Assembly (NCBI RefSeq): GCF_040812015.1
Contig: NZ_JBFNXJ010000001.1
Span: 372,001-436,000, forward strand
Reading direction: 5' to 3'
Source: Chitinivorax sp. PXF-14
Lineage (GTDB): Bacteria > Pseudomonadota > Gammaproteobacteria > Burkholderiales > SCOH01
Length of the DNA stretch: 64,000 bases
The notes beneath the pieces were generated by a model. That model was not told the DNA's origin. It did not search any database and saw only the letters and a list, made by a program, of their open reading frames with translations. Shown in pieces: positions 1 to 8,480 of this stretch. Every line of letters begins with the position of its first letter. The stretch's first letter is position 1. The translations under genes were made by a program, and so were the position numbers.

Positions 1-7
1 ACAACCC

Positions 8-1675
8 ATGAGCTTTACCCGCCACGACCCCAAACGCGTCATCCGTGCCCCGCGCGGCAGCGAGCTGAGCTGCAAGAGCTGGCTGACCGAGGCGCCATTC
101 CGCATGCTCCAGAACAACCTGGACCCGGACGTGGCCGAGCGTCCGGAGGACCTGGTCGTCTACGGTGGCATCGGCCGCGCGGCGCGCTCGTGGGAGTGCT
201 ACGACAAGATTCTCGAGGTGCTCAAGCGCCTCGACGACGACCAGACGCTGCTGATCCAGTCCGGCAAGCCGGTCGGCGTGTTCCCGACCCATGCCGACGC
301 GCCGCGTGTGCTGCTCGCCAATTCCAACCTGGTGCCGCACTGGGCCAACTGGGAGCATTTCAACGAGCTCGATAAAAAGGGCCTGATGATGTACGGCCAG
401 ATGACGGCCGGCTCGTGGATCTACATCGGCTCGCAGGGCATCGTGCAAGGGACGTACGAGACCTTTGCCGCCGTCGCCAAGCAGCATTTCGGTGGTGTCG
501 CGCAGGGCAAGTGGATACTCACCGGCGGCCTTGGCGGCATGGGCGGTGCGCAGCCGCTGGCCGGCGTGATGGCTGGCTTCAACGTGCTGGCCGTCGAGTG
601 TGACGAAACCCGCATCGACTTCCGTCAGCGCACCCGCTATGTCGATTTCAAGGCCAAAACGCTCGACGAGGCGCTGGCGATCATCAACGAGGCCAACGCA
701 TCGGGCAAGGCGATCTCGGTCGGCCTGCTCGGCAACGCGGTCGATGTGTTCGGCGAGCTGGTCAGGCGCGGCATCACGCCCGACGTGGTGACCGACCAGA
801 CCAGTGCGCATGATCCACTCAACGGCTACCTGCCGCAGGGATGGACGATGCAGGACTGGAAGGCCCGCCGCGACAGCGATCCGGCCGGGGTGGTGAAGGC
901 GGCCAAGGCCTCGATGGCGGTGCAGGTGCGCGCGATGCTGGCCTTGCAGGAGCGCGGTGCGGCAACGCTCGACTATGGCAACAACATCCGCCAGATGGCG
1001 CTGGAAGAGGGCGTGCAGAATGCCTTCGATTTCCCTGGCTTCGTGCCGGCCTATATCCGGCCACTGTTCTGCGAAGGCATCGGCCCCTTCCGCTGGGTGG
1101 CGCTGTCCGGCGACCCGGAGGACATCTACAAGACCGATGCCAAGGTGAAGGAGCTGATCCCCGACGACCCGCACCTGCACAACTGGCTCGACATGGCGCG
1201 CGAGCGCATCGCCTTCCAGGGCCTGCCGGCGCGCATCTGCTGGGTCGGGCTGAAAGACCGCGCCCGGCTTGGTCTGGCGTTCAACGAGATGGTGAAGAAC
1301 GGCGAGCTGAAGGCACCGATCGTCATCGGCCGCGACCACCTCGATTCGGGTTCGGTGGCGAGCCCCAACCGCGAGACTGAGAGCATGATGGATGGTTCCG
1401 ACGCGGTGTCTGACTGGCCGCTGCTGAACGCGCTGTTGAATACCGCTGGCGGCGCGACCTGGGTATCGCTGCACCACGGCGGCGGCGTGGGCATGGGGTT
1501 CAGTCAGCACGCCGGCGTGGTCATCGTCTGCGATGGCAGCGATGCCGCGGCGAAGCGCGTGGGCCGGGTGTTGCGCAACGACCCCGCCACCGGCGTGATG
1601 CGCCATGCCGACGCGGGCTACGCCATCGCGAAACAGTCCGCCCGCGAGAATGGCCTCGATCTGCCGATGCTGTAA
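8..1675 (+). CDS. hutU: Urocanate hydratase (urocanase)
   Basis: Converts urocanate to 4-imidazolone-5-propionate, the second step of histidine degradation, in the cytoplasm with tightly bound NAD+. The 555-residue length is normal for the family. The N-terminus carries the family's RAPRG, SCKSW and [11 protein letters not shown] blocks. The glycine-rich NAD-binding stretch [11 protein letters not shown] lies near residues 173-183, and the active-site cysteine of the ARICWVG motif is residue 411. The ATG sits seven bases from the window edge, so its ribosome binding site cannot be judged, but the N-terminus aligns with the family start. hutH follows 138 bases downstream on the same strand, so the two are probably co-transcribed; the other hut genes are not in the window. 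Confidence 0.97.
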   Translation: MSFTRHDPKRVIRAPRGSELSCKSWLTEAPFRMLQNNLDPDVAERPEDLVVYGGIGRAARSWECYDKILEVLKRLDDDQTLLIQSGKPVGVFPTHADAPRVLLANSNLVPHWANWEHFNELDKKGLMMYGQMTAGSWIYIGSQGIVQGTYETFAAVAKQHFGGVAQGKWILTGGLGGMGGAQPLAGVMAGFNVLAVECDETRIDFRQRTRYVDFKAKTLDEALAIINEANASGKAISVGLLGNAVDVFGELVRRGITPDVVTDQTSAHDPLNGYLPQGWTMQDWKARRDSDPAGVVKAAKASMAVQVRAMLALQERGAATLDYGNNIRQMALEEGVQNAFDFPGFVPAYIRPLFCEGIGPFRWVALSGDPEDIYKTDAKVKELIPDDPHLHNWLDMARERIAFQGLPARICWVGLKDRARLGLAFNEMVKNGELKAPIVIGRDHLDSGSVASPNRETESMMDGSDAVSDWPLLNALLNTAGGATWVSLHHGGGVGMGFSQHAGVVIVCDGSDAAAKRVGRVLRNDPATGVMRHADAGYAIAKQSARENGLDLPML

Positions 1676-1813
1676 GCCGGGGCGGGCGGGCTATACCTAC
1701 TCTGGTTCGTCCGGCCTGCATTCTGCTACGTGCCATCTGGGCCACGGCCGATACGGCCATGAATCGATTCAAGCATGTCGGGCCAGCGCCCGACCGACAG
1801 GGATAACAGCGAC

Positions 1814-3343
1814 ATGAACCAATTCCAGATCAAACCGGGCCAGCTCACCCTGGCCGCCCTACGCCGAGTCTGGCGCGCACCCCTCCAACTGAGCCTCGAC
1901 CCCGCCAGCCACGCCGCCATCGACAGCTCCGCCGCCACGGTGGCGCGTGTGCTGTCCGAGGGCCGCGTGGTCTACGGCATCAACACCGGCTTCGGCCTGC
2001 TGGCGAACACCCGCATCGCCGAAAACGACCTGGAGCTGCTGCAGCGCTCCATCGTGCTGTCGCACGCGGCCGGTGTCGGCGACATGATGCGCGAGGCGAC
2101 GGTGAGGCTGATGCTGGTGCTGAAGATCAACTCGCTGGCGCGGGGTTTCTCCGGCATCCGCCGCGAAGTGATCGAGGCGATGATCAGGCTGGTCAACGCC
2201 GAAGTCTACCCGGTCATCCCGCAGAAGGGCTCGGTCGGCGCATCGGGCGATCTGGCGCCGTTAGCCCACATGGCCTGTGTGCTGATCGGCGAGGGTGAGG
2301 TGACTTACCATGGCGAACGCCTGTCCGGCGCGGCCGGTATGAAGATCGCCGGCCTCGCACCGATCACGCTGGCGCCGAAGGAAGGCCTGGCGCTGCTCAA
2401 CGGCACGCAGGCATCGACGGCGTTCGCGCTCGAAGGCCTGTTCGCCGCCGAAGACCTGTTCGCCGCCGGCGTCGTCACCGGCGCGCTATCGGTCGAGGCC
2501 GCGCAGGGCTCACGCACGCCGTTCGATGACCGCATTCATCAGGTGCGCGGCCACGCTGGCCAGATCGATGTGGCGACGGCCTACCGCAAGCTGCTCGACC
2601 ATTCCGAGATCGAGCATTCGCACGAACACTGCGGCAAGGTGCAGGACCCGTATTCGCTGCGTTGCCAGCCGCAGGTGATGGGCGCCTGCCTGACGCAGAT
2701 CCGCAACTCGGCGGCCATCCTGCTGACCGAGGCGAATTCGGTCTCGGATAATCCGCTGGTGTTTGCCGGCGACAACGACATCCTATCCGGTGGCAATTTC
2801 CACGCCGAGCCGGTGGCGTTCGCCGCCGACAACCTGGCGTTGGCGATCGCCGAGATCGGCTCGTTGTCCGAGCGCCGCATGGCGCTGCTGATCGACAGCA
2901 AGCTGTCGGGCCTGCCGCCCTTCCTGGTCGATAACGGCGGGGTCAACTCGGGCTTCATGATCGCGCAGGTGACGGGGGCCGCACTGGCCTCGGAGAACAA
3001 GACGCTGGCGCACCCGGCCTCGGTCGATAGCCTGCCGACCTCGGCCAACCAGGAAGACCACGTCTCGATGGCCACTTTCGCCGGTCGCCGCCTGCGCGAT
3101 ATGGCGGACAACACGGCGGGCATCCTGGCGGTGGAGCTGTTGGCGGCCTGCCAGGGGGTCGATTTCCGCGCGCCGCTGAAGACGTCGGCGGAGCTGGAGC
3201 AGGCCAAGGCACTGCTGCGCGCCCGCGTGTCGTTCTACGACAAGGACCGCTATTTCGCGCCCGATATCGAGAAGGCGAAAGACCTGATCCAGCAGGGCGG
3301 CTACGATCGTTTCCTGCAGGATGGGCTGTTGCCGTCGCTGTAA
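1814..3343 (+). CDS. hutH: Histidine ammonia-lyase
   Basis: Deaminates L-histidine to urocanate, feeding hutU just upstream. The cofactor MIO forms autocatalytically from Ala143-Ser144-Gly145 in the signature [15 protein letters not shown]. Other family blocks are visible, such as YGINTGFG near residue 53 and [14 protein letters not shown] in the middle. I start at the ATG at 1814 (509 residues), which has AGGGA about ten bases upstream. An in-frame ATG at 1775 would add 13 unconserved residues. A 12-bp stem-loop about 40 bases after the stop is the likely end of the transcript. No HutC-type operator was recognised. Confidence 0.97.
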   Translation: MNQFQIKPGQLTLAALRRVWRAPLQLSLDPASHAAIDSSAATVARVLSEGRVVYGINTGFGLLANTRIAENDLELLQRSIVLSHAAGVGDMMREATVRLMLVLKINSLARGFSGIRREVIEAMIRLVNAEVYPVIPQKGSVGASGDLAPLAHMACVLIGEGEVTYHGERLSGAAGMKIAGLAPITLAPKEGLALLNGTQASTAFALEGLFAAEDLFAAGVVTGALSVEAAQGSRTPFDDRIHQVRGHAGQIDVATAYRKLLDHSEIEHSHEHCGKVQDPYSLRCQPQVMGACLTQIRNSAAILLTEANSVSDNPLVFAGDNDILSGGNFHAEPVAFAADNLALAIAEIGSLSERRMALLIDSKLSGLPPFLVDNGGVNSGFMIAQVTGAALASENKTLAHPASVDSLPTSANQEDHVSMATFAGRRLRDMADNTAGILAVELLAACQGVDFRAPLKTSAELEQAKALLRARVSFYDKDRYFAPDIEKAKDLIQQGGYDRFLQDGLLPSL

Positions 3344-3381
3344 GGAGGAGGGGGGCAATTCTTGCCGAAAGGGAGGTTGAA

Positions 3382-3415
3382 TTTCGAGCTTTTTGCCTAG
3401 GTGAAAAGCTCGAAA
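3382..3415 (+). terminator. Stem-loop after the hut genes
   Basis: A perfect 12-bp stem (left arm TTTCGAGCTTTT) encloses a 10-base loop. It lies 38 bases after hutH. There is no T-run after the stem, only the T residues inside it, so termination may be weak or rho-assisted. Confidence 0.5.
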
Positions 3416-3473
3416 AGCCAAGCCTGACAAGGGTTTGCCCCCATATCGCTGTTTCCCGCTGAGGCGTTAATAT

Positions 3474-3490
3474 TTGTGCGCTGCACAAAA
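3474..3490. promoter_or_regulatory. Operator-like palindrome TTTGTGC-GCT-GCACAAA
   Basis: A perfect inverted repeat with 7-bp arms and a 3-base centre lies 36 bases before the 73-residue gene, overlapping a possible -10 (TAATAT, 3469-3474). The same core, TTGTGC-NNN-GCACAAAATG, recurs at 18157 upstream of the phasin gene. I infer a binding site for a shared dimeric repressor, with PhaR the obvious candidate; binding is not shown. Confidence 0.5.
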
Positions 3491-3526
3491 TGCGCACTTT
3501 GATCAACGCCTCACAAGGGGAACAAA

Positions 3527-3748
3527 ATGGAAGACAATCTGCTGGTCCTTGAAACCCCGATTCGTCGTGGTGCCTATATCGGCCGAGTGTTCAAGCGTTT
3601 CAGCGGCGTGCGCGCCGAATTGCTGCTTGATCTCGATGGCCGTACCGAAACCGTCGCCAAGGGCGGTCGTTTCCCGAGTGTGGATGCAGCTTGCGCCTGG
3701 TTGCGCAATCGTCCGGAACTCGGCGAGCAAGCCCGTATCGCGGCCTGA
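3527..3748 (+). CDS. Unrecognised 73-residue protein
   Basis: I do not recognise this family. It is a small soluble protein with no signal peptide, membrane segment or cysteine. The middle reads like a beta-hairpin (AELLLDLDGRTETVAKGG) followed by an amphipathic helix (SVDAACAWLRNRP). Coding is supported by a good ribosome binding site (AGGGGAAC, seven bases before the ATG), by base usage like its neighbours, and by a perfect palindrome just upstream. It stands alone: the hut genes end 183 bases before it and a convergent gene ends 141 bases after it. The palindrome matches one before phaP, which hints at a role linked to PHA storage, but this is inference from the operator only. Confidence 0.7.
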   Translation: MEDNLLVLETPIRRGAYIGRVFKRFSGVRAELLLDLDGRTETVAKGGRFPSVDAACAWLRNRPELGEQARIAA

Positions 3749-3889
3749 TCCAGGCAGCAACCCACTATCCTCGAGCGAGCGGCGGTAACCCGCGTCTTTC
3801 CCTGGTGAGAGACGACGAGGTGTCACGCACTCCCTGCGAGGATGTTTTTTTCGTGTTGCGATGCAGTACTGCGGCCGGCTTAGCGCTTG

Positions 3890-4363
3890 CTACATCCGGT
3901 AGGTGCTGAACACGTAGCGGGGCGATTGTCCCATCAGCCGCAAGAACTGCTCTCCGTCAATGCGCACGAGCTGGCAGTGATCGCCGGCCTCGAAGTAGAC
4001 ATCCGGTTGTTCGAGCAGGCTGTAATCGACGACCGTGGGCAGCCCGTAGGGTTCGCCAAATGGCGGGATGGCACCTGGCTCGCAGTCGTAGAACAGATAG
4101 GCCACCTCATCCTCGGTGGCGATCCGGTAGCGGTGGTGCAGTTGCTCCGACAACTGTTCGACCGACACCTTGCGGTCCGCCGGCAATACCGCGACCAGAT
4201 AATGCTCCCCGTCTGACAGCAGTACACATTTCGCCACGCGGTGCGGCGAGATCTGGGCGGTGCGTGCCGATGCGCGGCTGGTGTCGGTGTGGGGATGGTC
4301 AATGAGCTGGAAATGAGTCTGGTGGCTGTCGAGAAACTGCTGCAGGGTGGGCGCGAGCGACAT
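3890..4363 (-). CDS. YbaK/EbsC-family aminoacyl-tRNA deacylase
   Basis: A 157-residue single-domain protein of the YbaK/ProX family, whose members hydrolyse mischarged aminoacyl-tRNAs in trans. The family's conserved lysine is in VAKCVLL near residue 44, followed by YLVAVLPADRKV and the GAIPPFGEPYGLPTVVD loop. I chose the ATG at 4363 because GGAG lies eight bases upstream; an earlier in-frame ATG at 4420 adds 19 low-quality residues. It is monocistronic, convergent with the small gene at 3527 and separated from minE by a long non-coding stretch. Which amino acid it clears cannot be told from sequence. A C-terminal segment beyond the core ends in RYVFSTYRM. Confidence 0.85.
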   Translation of the reverse strand: MSLAPTLQQFLDSHQTHFQLIDHPHTDTSRASARTAQISPHRVAKCVLLSDGEHYLVAVLPADRKVSVEQLSEQLHHRYRIATEDEVAYLFYDCEPGAIPPFGEPYGLPTVVDYSLLEQPDVYFEAGDHCQLVRIDGEQFLRLMGQSPRYVFSTYRM

Positions 4364-4526
4364 GGGATGACTCCGGGAAGTGCACTTGGGCACTTTGGGT
4401 ATAGCCCATTTCCACTTCAATACAAGCTGCTCGATATAAAAACATCAACATAATCAATGCATTGTATTTGTGTTGTGGAATATACGAACACGTGCACAGC
4501 CGATCGGGCGGGCAAAATCCGTGCCC

Positions 4527-4552
4527 TGTGGATTTCGCCAATCTGTGGATAA
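4527..4552 (-). promoter_or_regulatory. Two DnaA-box-like sites
   Basis: TGTGGATAA at 4544-4552 is an exact reverse DnaA box (TTATCCACA). TGTGGATTT at 4527-4535 differs at two positions. The exact box continues as TGTGGATAACTTTGTGG, a 17-base string repeated identically at 7431-7447. Confidence 0.5.
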
Positions 4553-4584
4553 CTTTGTGGAAGTATTTTTGGAATCGGCTTTGT

Positions 4585-4610
4585 CAAGCCACTCTTGGCT
4601 TGTCAAGAGT
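4585..4610. other. Two overlapping, mutually exclusive hairpins
   Basis: CAAGCCA (4585-4591) pairs with TGGCTTG (4596-4602), while ACTCTTG (4591-4597) pairs with CAAGAGT (4604-4610). Both stems are perfect at 7 bp and share bases, so only one can form at a time. The octamer TTGTCAAG also occurs twice here. No coding function is seen. Confidence 0.5.
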
Positions 4611-4718
4611 GTGTGCTCTATTTTTCGTTATAATTTTTGTCTTTAATAATCAGTGACTTGTGATGGCCGCCAATTGTTGCTCTGACGCTGGGTGAACGTC
4701 CGGCAGGGATCATGCAGA

Positions 4719-4733
4719 AGTGGATAAGTCAAG
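4719..4733 (-). promoter_or_regulatory. DnaA-box-like site with repeated extension
   Basis: AGTGGATAA matches a reverse DnaA box at eight of nine positions and continues as AGTGGATAAGTCAAG. The same 15 bases occur at 7606-7620. Confidence 0.4.
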
Positions 4734-4752
4734 CTGATGTGCGGGAAGTAAT

Positions 4753-4780
4753 ATGGCCGTTACATTGCTGTAACGGCCAT
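4753..4780 (-). terminator. Terminator of the minCDE operon
   Basis: A perfect 11-bp stem (ATGGCCGTTAC) with a 6-base loop lies 42 bases after the minE stop. The tail on the minus strand, ATTACTT, is only moderately T-rich. Confidence 0.6.
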
Positions 4781-4821
4781 GTCATCTTGCCATCATCGGC
4801 GCGCAACCTGCGCAGGGCAAA

Positions 4822-5088
4822 TTAGCGCTTTGCGGCGTCCGGCAGCAGGATGTTGAGTTCGAGTACCTCGTAGTTGTCCTGCTTCTCCAGCGATACCTTG
4901 ATATCGTCCTGGTTGACGCTGATGTACTTCGAGATCACTGCGATCAGCTCTTCCTTGAGTTGCGGCAGATAATCCGGCGCCGGCCCCATGCGGCCAGCCC
5001 GTTCGTGGGCCAGGATGATCTGCAGACGTTCTTTGGCGACTTGTGCGCTGGGCTGCTTGCGGCCGAGCAAATAATCGAGAAACGACAT
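4822..5088 (-). CDS. minE: Cell division topological specificity factor MinE
   Basis: MinE stimulates the MinD ATPase and drives the pole-to-pole oscillation that keeps MinCD away from mid-cell. The 88-residue length is typical. The N-terminal membrane-targeting and MinD-binding segment runs from [11 protein letters not shown] to about residue 35 ([15 protein letters not shown]). The C-terminal dimerisation domain follows ([14 protein letters not shown] and LELNILLP). It starts two bases after the minD stop in the order minC-minD-minE, so the three are one operon. A terminator hairpin follows. Confidence 0.97.
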   Translation of the reverse strand: MSFLDYLLGRKQPSAQVAKERLQIILAHERAGRMGPAPDYLPQLKEELIAVISKYISVNQDDIKVSLEKQDNYEVLELNILLPDAAKR

Positions 5089-5090
5089 GA

Positions 5091-5900
5091 TCAGCCCCCG
5101 AACAGACGTTTCAGGAAGCCGGGCTTCTGATAGTCGGTGAAGCGCAGCGGCCGGTCTTCGCCAAGGAAGCGGGACACGACATCCTTGTAGGCTTCGGCGA
5201 CATCGGAGCCATTCATGTGGATCGCCGGGGTGCCGGCATTCGAGGCCTGCAGTACCGTTTCGGATTCCGGAATCACACCGATCAGCGGAATGCGCAGGAT
5301 TTCCTGCACGTCGGCGAGCGACAGCATTTCGCCTTCATCGACGCGCTTGGGCGAATAGCGTGTCAGCAACAGGTGGGTTTTCACTGTCTCACCCTTCTCC
5401 GCGCGGCGGCTCTTCGCATCGAGAATGCCGAGGATGCGGTCGGAGTCGCGCACCGAGCTGACTTCCGGGTTGGTGACGACCAGCGCCTCGTCGGCGAAAT
5501 ACAACGCCATCAGCGCGCCGGTTTCGATGCCGGCGGGCGAATCGCAGACGATGTAGTCGAAGCCGTCATTCGCCAGCTCGTTCAATACCGTCTCGACGCC
5601 TTCACGCGTCAGGGCATCCTTGTCGCGCGTCTGCGAGGCAGGCAGCACGTACAGGTTGTCGCAATGCTTGTCGCGAATCAGCGACTGTTTGAGCGACGAT
5701 TCCTTGTTGATCACGTTGATCAGGTCATACACCACGCGGCGTTCGCAACCCATGATGAGGTCGAGATTGCGCAGGCCCACGTCGAAATCGATGACGACGG
5801 TTTTCTTGCCGCGCAGGGCGAGGCCGGACGAGAAGCTGGCGCTGGAGGTGGTTTTGCCCACACCACCCTTGCCGGAGGTGACGACTACAATTTTTGCCAC
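5091..5900 (-). CDS. minD: Septum site-determining ATPase MinD
   Basis: MinD is a membrane-binding ParA/Mrp-type ATPase that recruits MinC and is displaced by MinE. The deviant Walker A motif KGGVGKTT occupies residues 11-18, with the signature lysine K11. [21 protein letters not shown] follows near residues 39-60. The last 13 residues ([13 protein letters not shown]) form the amphipathic membrane-targeting helix. The start codon is GTG, with AAGGA six bases upstream. It lies 31 bases after minC and two bases before minE. At 269 residues it is of normal length. Confidence 0.98.
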   Translation of the reverse strand: MAKIVVVTSGKGGVGKTTSSASFSSGLALRGKKTVVIDFDVGLRNLDLIMGCERRVVYDLINVINKESSLKQSLIRDKHCDNLYVLPASQTRDKDALTREGVETVLNELANDGFDYIVCDSPAGIETGALMALYFADEALVVTNPEVSSVRDSDRILGILDAKSRRAEKGETVKTHLLLTRYSPKRVDEGEMLSLADVQEILRIPLIGVIPESETVLQASNAGTPAIHMNGSDVAEAYKDVVSRFLGEDRPLRFTDYQKPGFLKRLFGG

Positions 5901-5931
5901 GATGAATCCTTAAGAAAAAACTTGCTTACCG

Positions 5932-6717
5932 TTACAACGACGCAATCATCAGCTTGTCGCCGTCGAGATAGATTTGGGCCGGTTTGCCCCGGAATTCTTT
6001 GCCCCAGTCGTGCTCGAAGGTGCGGTAGATACCGGCGATCGACACCAGTTCCGCTTCGAGGCTCAGGGTGAAAATACGTGCCGTGGTGTCACCGCGGACT
6101 CCGGCCAGCGCACGGCCCCGCAAAGGGCCATAAACGCTGATATTGCCGTCGGCGAGCACTTCGCCCCCCGCGCTGACCATGTCGCGTACGATCAGGTCGC
6201 CATGGCGGGCGTAGCTCTGCTGCCCGGTGCGCACTGGCTTGTCGACGATACGGCTGCCCGCTGGCGTGACGGTTTCCGCCGGTGCCGTAGCGGTTGGCGC
6301 AGGTGCGGTTGGCTCCGGCTCGGCTGGTGCCGCGCTCGCAGCGTCATTCGCAGATCTGGCCGGTGCTTCACCTGCGCCGCCGGCGATGAGGCCGAGGCCG
6401 GCTGCCAGCGCGGCAGCTTGCTGTGCCGGCGTGCCGTTGCGCACGGCAACAGTCACCGCACCATGCCGCTTGAGTGTGTCCTTGAGTGCGCCAAAATCGA
6501 TCGAATCTGCCTGCTCGACGAGCGTCAGGTCCGCTACCACCGGGTCGTTGTCGAAAAAGCCGGGGGTGCGGGCTAGCTTGCCGTCCAGATCGGCTTGCAC
6601 CTCAGCCCAGTTGGCCGATTTCAGCCAGAGTACGATCAGGCTGAAGGGCTCGCTCTTGAACTCGAAGCTGGTTGGCTGGGTGGGGGACGGGCGAGCAGGA
6701 CGTACCGAAGCGGTCAT
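5932..6717 (-). CDS. minC: Septum site-determining protein MinC
   Basis: MinC inhibits FtsZ polymerisation and, bound to MinD, blocks polar division. The N-terminal domain (about residues 17-115) contains FEFKSEPFSLIVLWLKS. An Ala/Pro/Glu-rich linker covers about residues 118-155. The C-terminal beta-helical domain, which dimerises and binds MinD, carries RHGDLIVRDMVSAGGEVLADG and GRALAGVRGD. It is the first gene of minCDE. No strong promoter was recognised upstream, but an AT-rich stretch (6716-6745) with TATAAC-like elements is present. At 261 residues it is slightly longer than the E. coli protein because of the linker. Confidence 0.96.
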   Translation of the reverse strand: MTASVRPARPSPTQPTSFEFKSEPFSLIVLWLKSANWAEVQADLDGKLARTPGFFDNDPVVADLTLVEQADSIDFGALKDTLKRHGAVTVAVRNGTPAQQAAALAAGLGLIAGGAGEAPARSANDAASAAPAEPEPTAPAPTATAPAETVTPAGSRIVDKPVRTGQQSYARHGDLIVRDMVSAGGEVLADGNISVYGPLRGRALAGVRGDTTARIFTLSLEAELVSIAGIYRTFEHDWGKEFRGKPAQIYLDGDKLMIASL

Positions 6718-6792
6718 TATTCTAGTAATCGTTATAATTCAATGATTTGGCGTGAGGCCGGAATCGGCCCGGTCAGCGCTGGAGTTTACCGT

Positions 6793-6801
6793 TTATCCAC
6801 A
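6793..6801 (+). promoter_or_regulatory. Exact DnaA box
   Basis: TTATCCACA is an exact consensus DnaA box, located between minC and the downstream end of the DUF938 gene. Confidence 0.45.
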
Positions 6802-6807
6802 GGTCAT

Positions 6808-7419
6808 TCAAGGCGCTTTGCGGGGGCGTTGCCACACCAACATGCGGTTGTTGGACGGCATGGCATGGTCTGCAACCGCCGCCAGTCCGTGGCTTGCAGC
6901 CAGTTGATGCAGCGTGTCGGCATCGCGCAAGCCGCTGTCGGGCCCATAGGCCTGTTTGAGCCATCGGTCGAATTCGGCATTGCTGGCGGAGGTGTACTGG
7001 CCGCCATAGTTGAATGGCCCGTAGACCATGAACAAGCCGTGTTGCGGAAGGCAACGCGCAACGCCCGCAAACAGGCGCGATACCAGTGGCCAGGAGACGA
7101 TATGGCAGGTGTTGGCGGTGAATACATGGTCGCAAGCCAGGTCCTGCCAATGGGCCGTGCCGATGTCGAGCGCGAGTGGCGCGCGTAGATTCGGGGCACC
7201 CGCCTCGTGCCGCCAGGCCTCGATGCCGGCATGATGATGAGGTAGATCGCTGGGCTGCCAGACGATGTGCGGCAGTGCGCGGGCAAACGTTGCCGCGTGC
7301 TGACCGGTGCCGCTGCCGATTTCCAGTACGGTGGCAGGGTGTTGCAGGTGGCGCGAGATAAGCTGCAAGATCGGCTGGCTGTTGCGTTCGCAGGCTTCGG
7401 AATAGGGCTTGTCCACCAT
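6808..7419 (-). CDS. DUF938-family class I methyltransferase
   Basis: A 203-residue protein with a SAM-binding Rossmann fold. Motif I is VLEIGSGTGQHA near residues 31-42, and an acidic motif II region follows (WQPSDLPHHHAGIEAW). The family hallmarks KPYSEACERNSQPIL at the N-terminus and YGPFNYGGQYTSASNAEFDRWLK near the middle mark it as DUF938. The substrate is unknown. I start at the ATG at 7419, since longer in-frame versions add 37 residues of unlikely composition. An exact DnaA-box string overlaps its upstream region (7431-7447). Confidence 0.85.
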   Translation of the reverse strand: MVDKPYSEACERNSQPILQLISRHLQHPATVLEIGSGTGQHAATFARALPHIVWQPSDLPHHHAGIEAWRHEAGAPNLRAPLALDIGTAHWQDLACDHVFTANTCHIVSWPLVSRLFAGVARCLPQHGLFMVYGPFNYGGQYTSASNAEFDRWLKQAYGPDSGLRDADTLHQLAASHGLAAVADHAMPSNNRMLVWQRPRKAP

Positions 7420-7430
7420 GATGCGTATTC

Positions 7431-7447
7431 TGTGGATAACTTTGTGG
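7431..7447 (-). promoter_or_regulatory. Exact DnaA box with 17-base repeat
   Basis: TGTGGATAA is an exact reverse DnaA box. The whole string TGTGGATAACTTTGTGG is identical to 4544-4560. It lies 12 bases upstream of the DUF938 start codon, so it could regulate that gene. Confidence 0.45.
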
Positions 7448-7605
7448 GGAAACTGACTGGGTGAAACGTTGTGTTGTTGGGACACGCAAGTTCTGTGCCG
7501 GGCAGGAAACTTGCTGTATCTAATATTCAATTAAAAACAATAAGTTGAGCGTTTCCGCATGCGGCTCGAAGCCGTGCCATTCCTGATGTGGCTCACGCCC
7601 AAAAC

Positions 7606-7620
7606 AGTGGATAAGTCAAG
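7606..7620 (-). promoter_or_regulatory. DnaA-box-like site, second copy of the 4719 repeat
   Basis: AGTGGATAAGTCAAG is identical to 4719-4733; its first nine bases match the reverse DnaA box at eight positions. It lies beside the bamD terminator. Confidence 0.4.
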
Positions 7621-7658
7621 ACAAAATGGGCTGCCCGCGATGCGACGGGCAGCCCATT
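7617..7658 (-). terminator. Rho-independent terminator of bamD
   Basis: A perfect 13-bp stem with an 8-base loop (7625-7658) starts 25 bases after the bamD stop. On the minus strand it is followed by TTTTGTCTTG. This is one of the clearest terminators in the window. Confidence 0.85.
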
Positions 7659-7682
7659 GATTTTGCTGCGCTTTTGCGTTGC

Positions 7683-8480
7683 TCAGAATACCTTCCAGAA
7701 CGGCTTGCTGTCCTTCTCTCCGGTCAGGTAGCGGCTCTGTGGGTAATTCTTGGCCAGCACACGGCGTGTGTCGTCGCGCAGCGTCGGCTGCTGCAGCGCA
7801 TCGTAGCCTTCAATCATGACGACCAGCGCCTCCTCGACCGACGGGGTCTGCGGGTAGTTCTTGAGTACGTCGGCAGCCCGGTTGACGGCGGCCAGCGGTG
7901 CCTGGCGGGCCAGGTAGTAGCGGGCCACGTGCACTTCATGGGCGGCAAGGCCGTTGACCAGCTTGTTCATGCGCTCGACCGCATCGGGCGAATACTTGCT
8001 GTTGGGGAAGCGCTGCACCAGCTCCTTGAAGGCATCGAACGATTCGCGGCTCGACTTGGGGTCGCGCTCGGTCATGTCCTGCTGGTTGATCTTCGATAGG
8101 AGACCGTCGTCCTCCAAGTAGTTGACGATGCCTTTCAGATAGTAGGCATAGTCGACATTGGGGTGCGTCGGGTGCATCTTGATGAAGCGGTCGCACGCGG
8201 CGATGGCCAGGGCCGGTTCACCGTCCTTGTATTGCGCGTAGGCGATCTCAAGCTGCGCCTGCTGGGCGTAGCGGCCATAGGGGTAGCGTGCTTCGAGCTT
8301 TTCGAACAGCTGGATCGAACGCTGGATATTGCCATTGTCGAGCGCTTCTTTCGCCTCGGCATAGATCTGGTCCGGGCCCCACTTGGCGGTCTCGTCCTGC
8401 TGTTCCGGCAACAGGCCGCAAGCGGTGAGCAGGGTCAAACTCAGGATTGCGGCGCGGCTTAGGGTTACAATACGCTTCAT
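7683..8480 (-). CDS. bamD: Outer membrane assembly lipoprotein BamD
   Basis: BamD (ComL) is an essential lipoprotein of the BAM complex that inserts beta-barrel proteins. It has a lipoprotein signal peptide ending in LLTAC, with Cys21 as the lipidated residue. Five TPR-like repeats follow, with helices such as AEAKEALDNGNIQRSIQLFEKL and QAQLEIAYAQYKDGEPALAI. The 265-residue length is normal. AAGG lies about seven bases before the ATG. Its first codon overlaps the first codons of the divergent rluD, so any promoter must lie within rluD. The bamD-rluD-pgeF arrangement is widespread in Proteobacteria. Confidence 0.96.
   Translation of the reverse strand: MKRIVTLSRAAILSLTLLTACGLLPEQQDETAKWGPDQIYAEAKEALDNGNIQRSIQLFEKLEARYPYGRYAQQAQLEIAYAQYKDGEPALAIAACDRFIKMHPTHPNVDYAYYLKGIVNYLEDDGLLSKINQQDMTERDPKSSRESFDAFKELVQRFPNSKYSPDAVERMNKLVNGLAAHEVHVARYYLARQAPLAAVNRAADVLKNYPQTPSVEEALVVMIEGYDALQQPTLRDDTRRVLAKNYPQSRYLTGEKDSKPFWKVF

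Larger units (their letters stand above)
4364..4821. other. Long AT-rich non-coding stretch before the minE 3' end
   Basis: About 460 bases without a convincing gene, clearly richer in A and T than the flanking genes. It holds three DnaA-box-like sites (4527, 4544, 4719), two overlapping alternative stem-loops (4585-4610) and the min terminator (4753-4780). A 64-codon open frame at 4462-4656 has no ribosome binding site and unlikely composition, so I do not call it. Confidence 0.7.

Noticed and set aside
1746-1758. GGCCG-ATA-CGGCC palindrome between hutU and hutH as an operator
   Set aside because: Short GC-rich palindromes are common in this genome and it does not resemble a HutC site.
4462-4656. 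64-codon plus-strand frame in the long non-coding stretch
   Set aside because: No ribosome binding site, Cys/Trp/Phe-rich composition, and it covers the DnaA-like boxes and hairpins.
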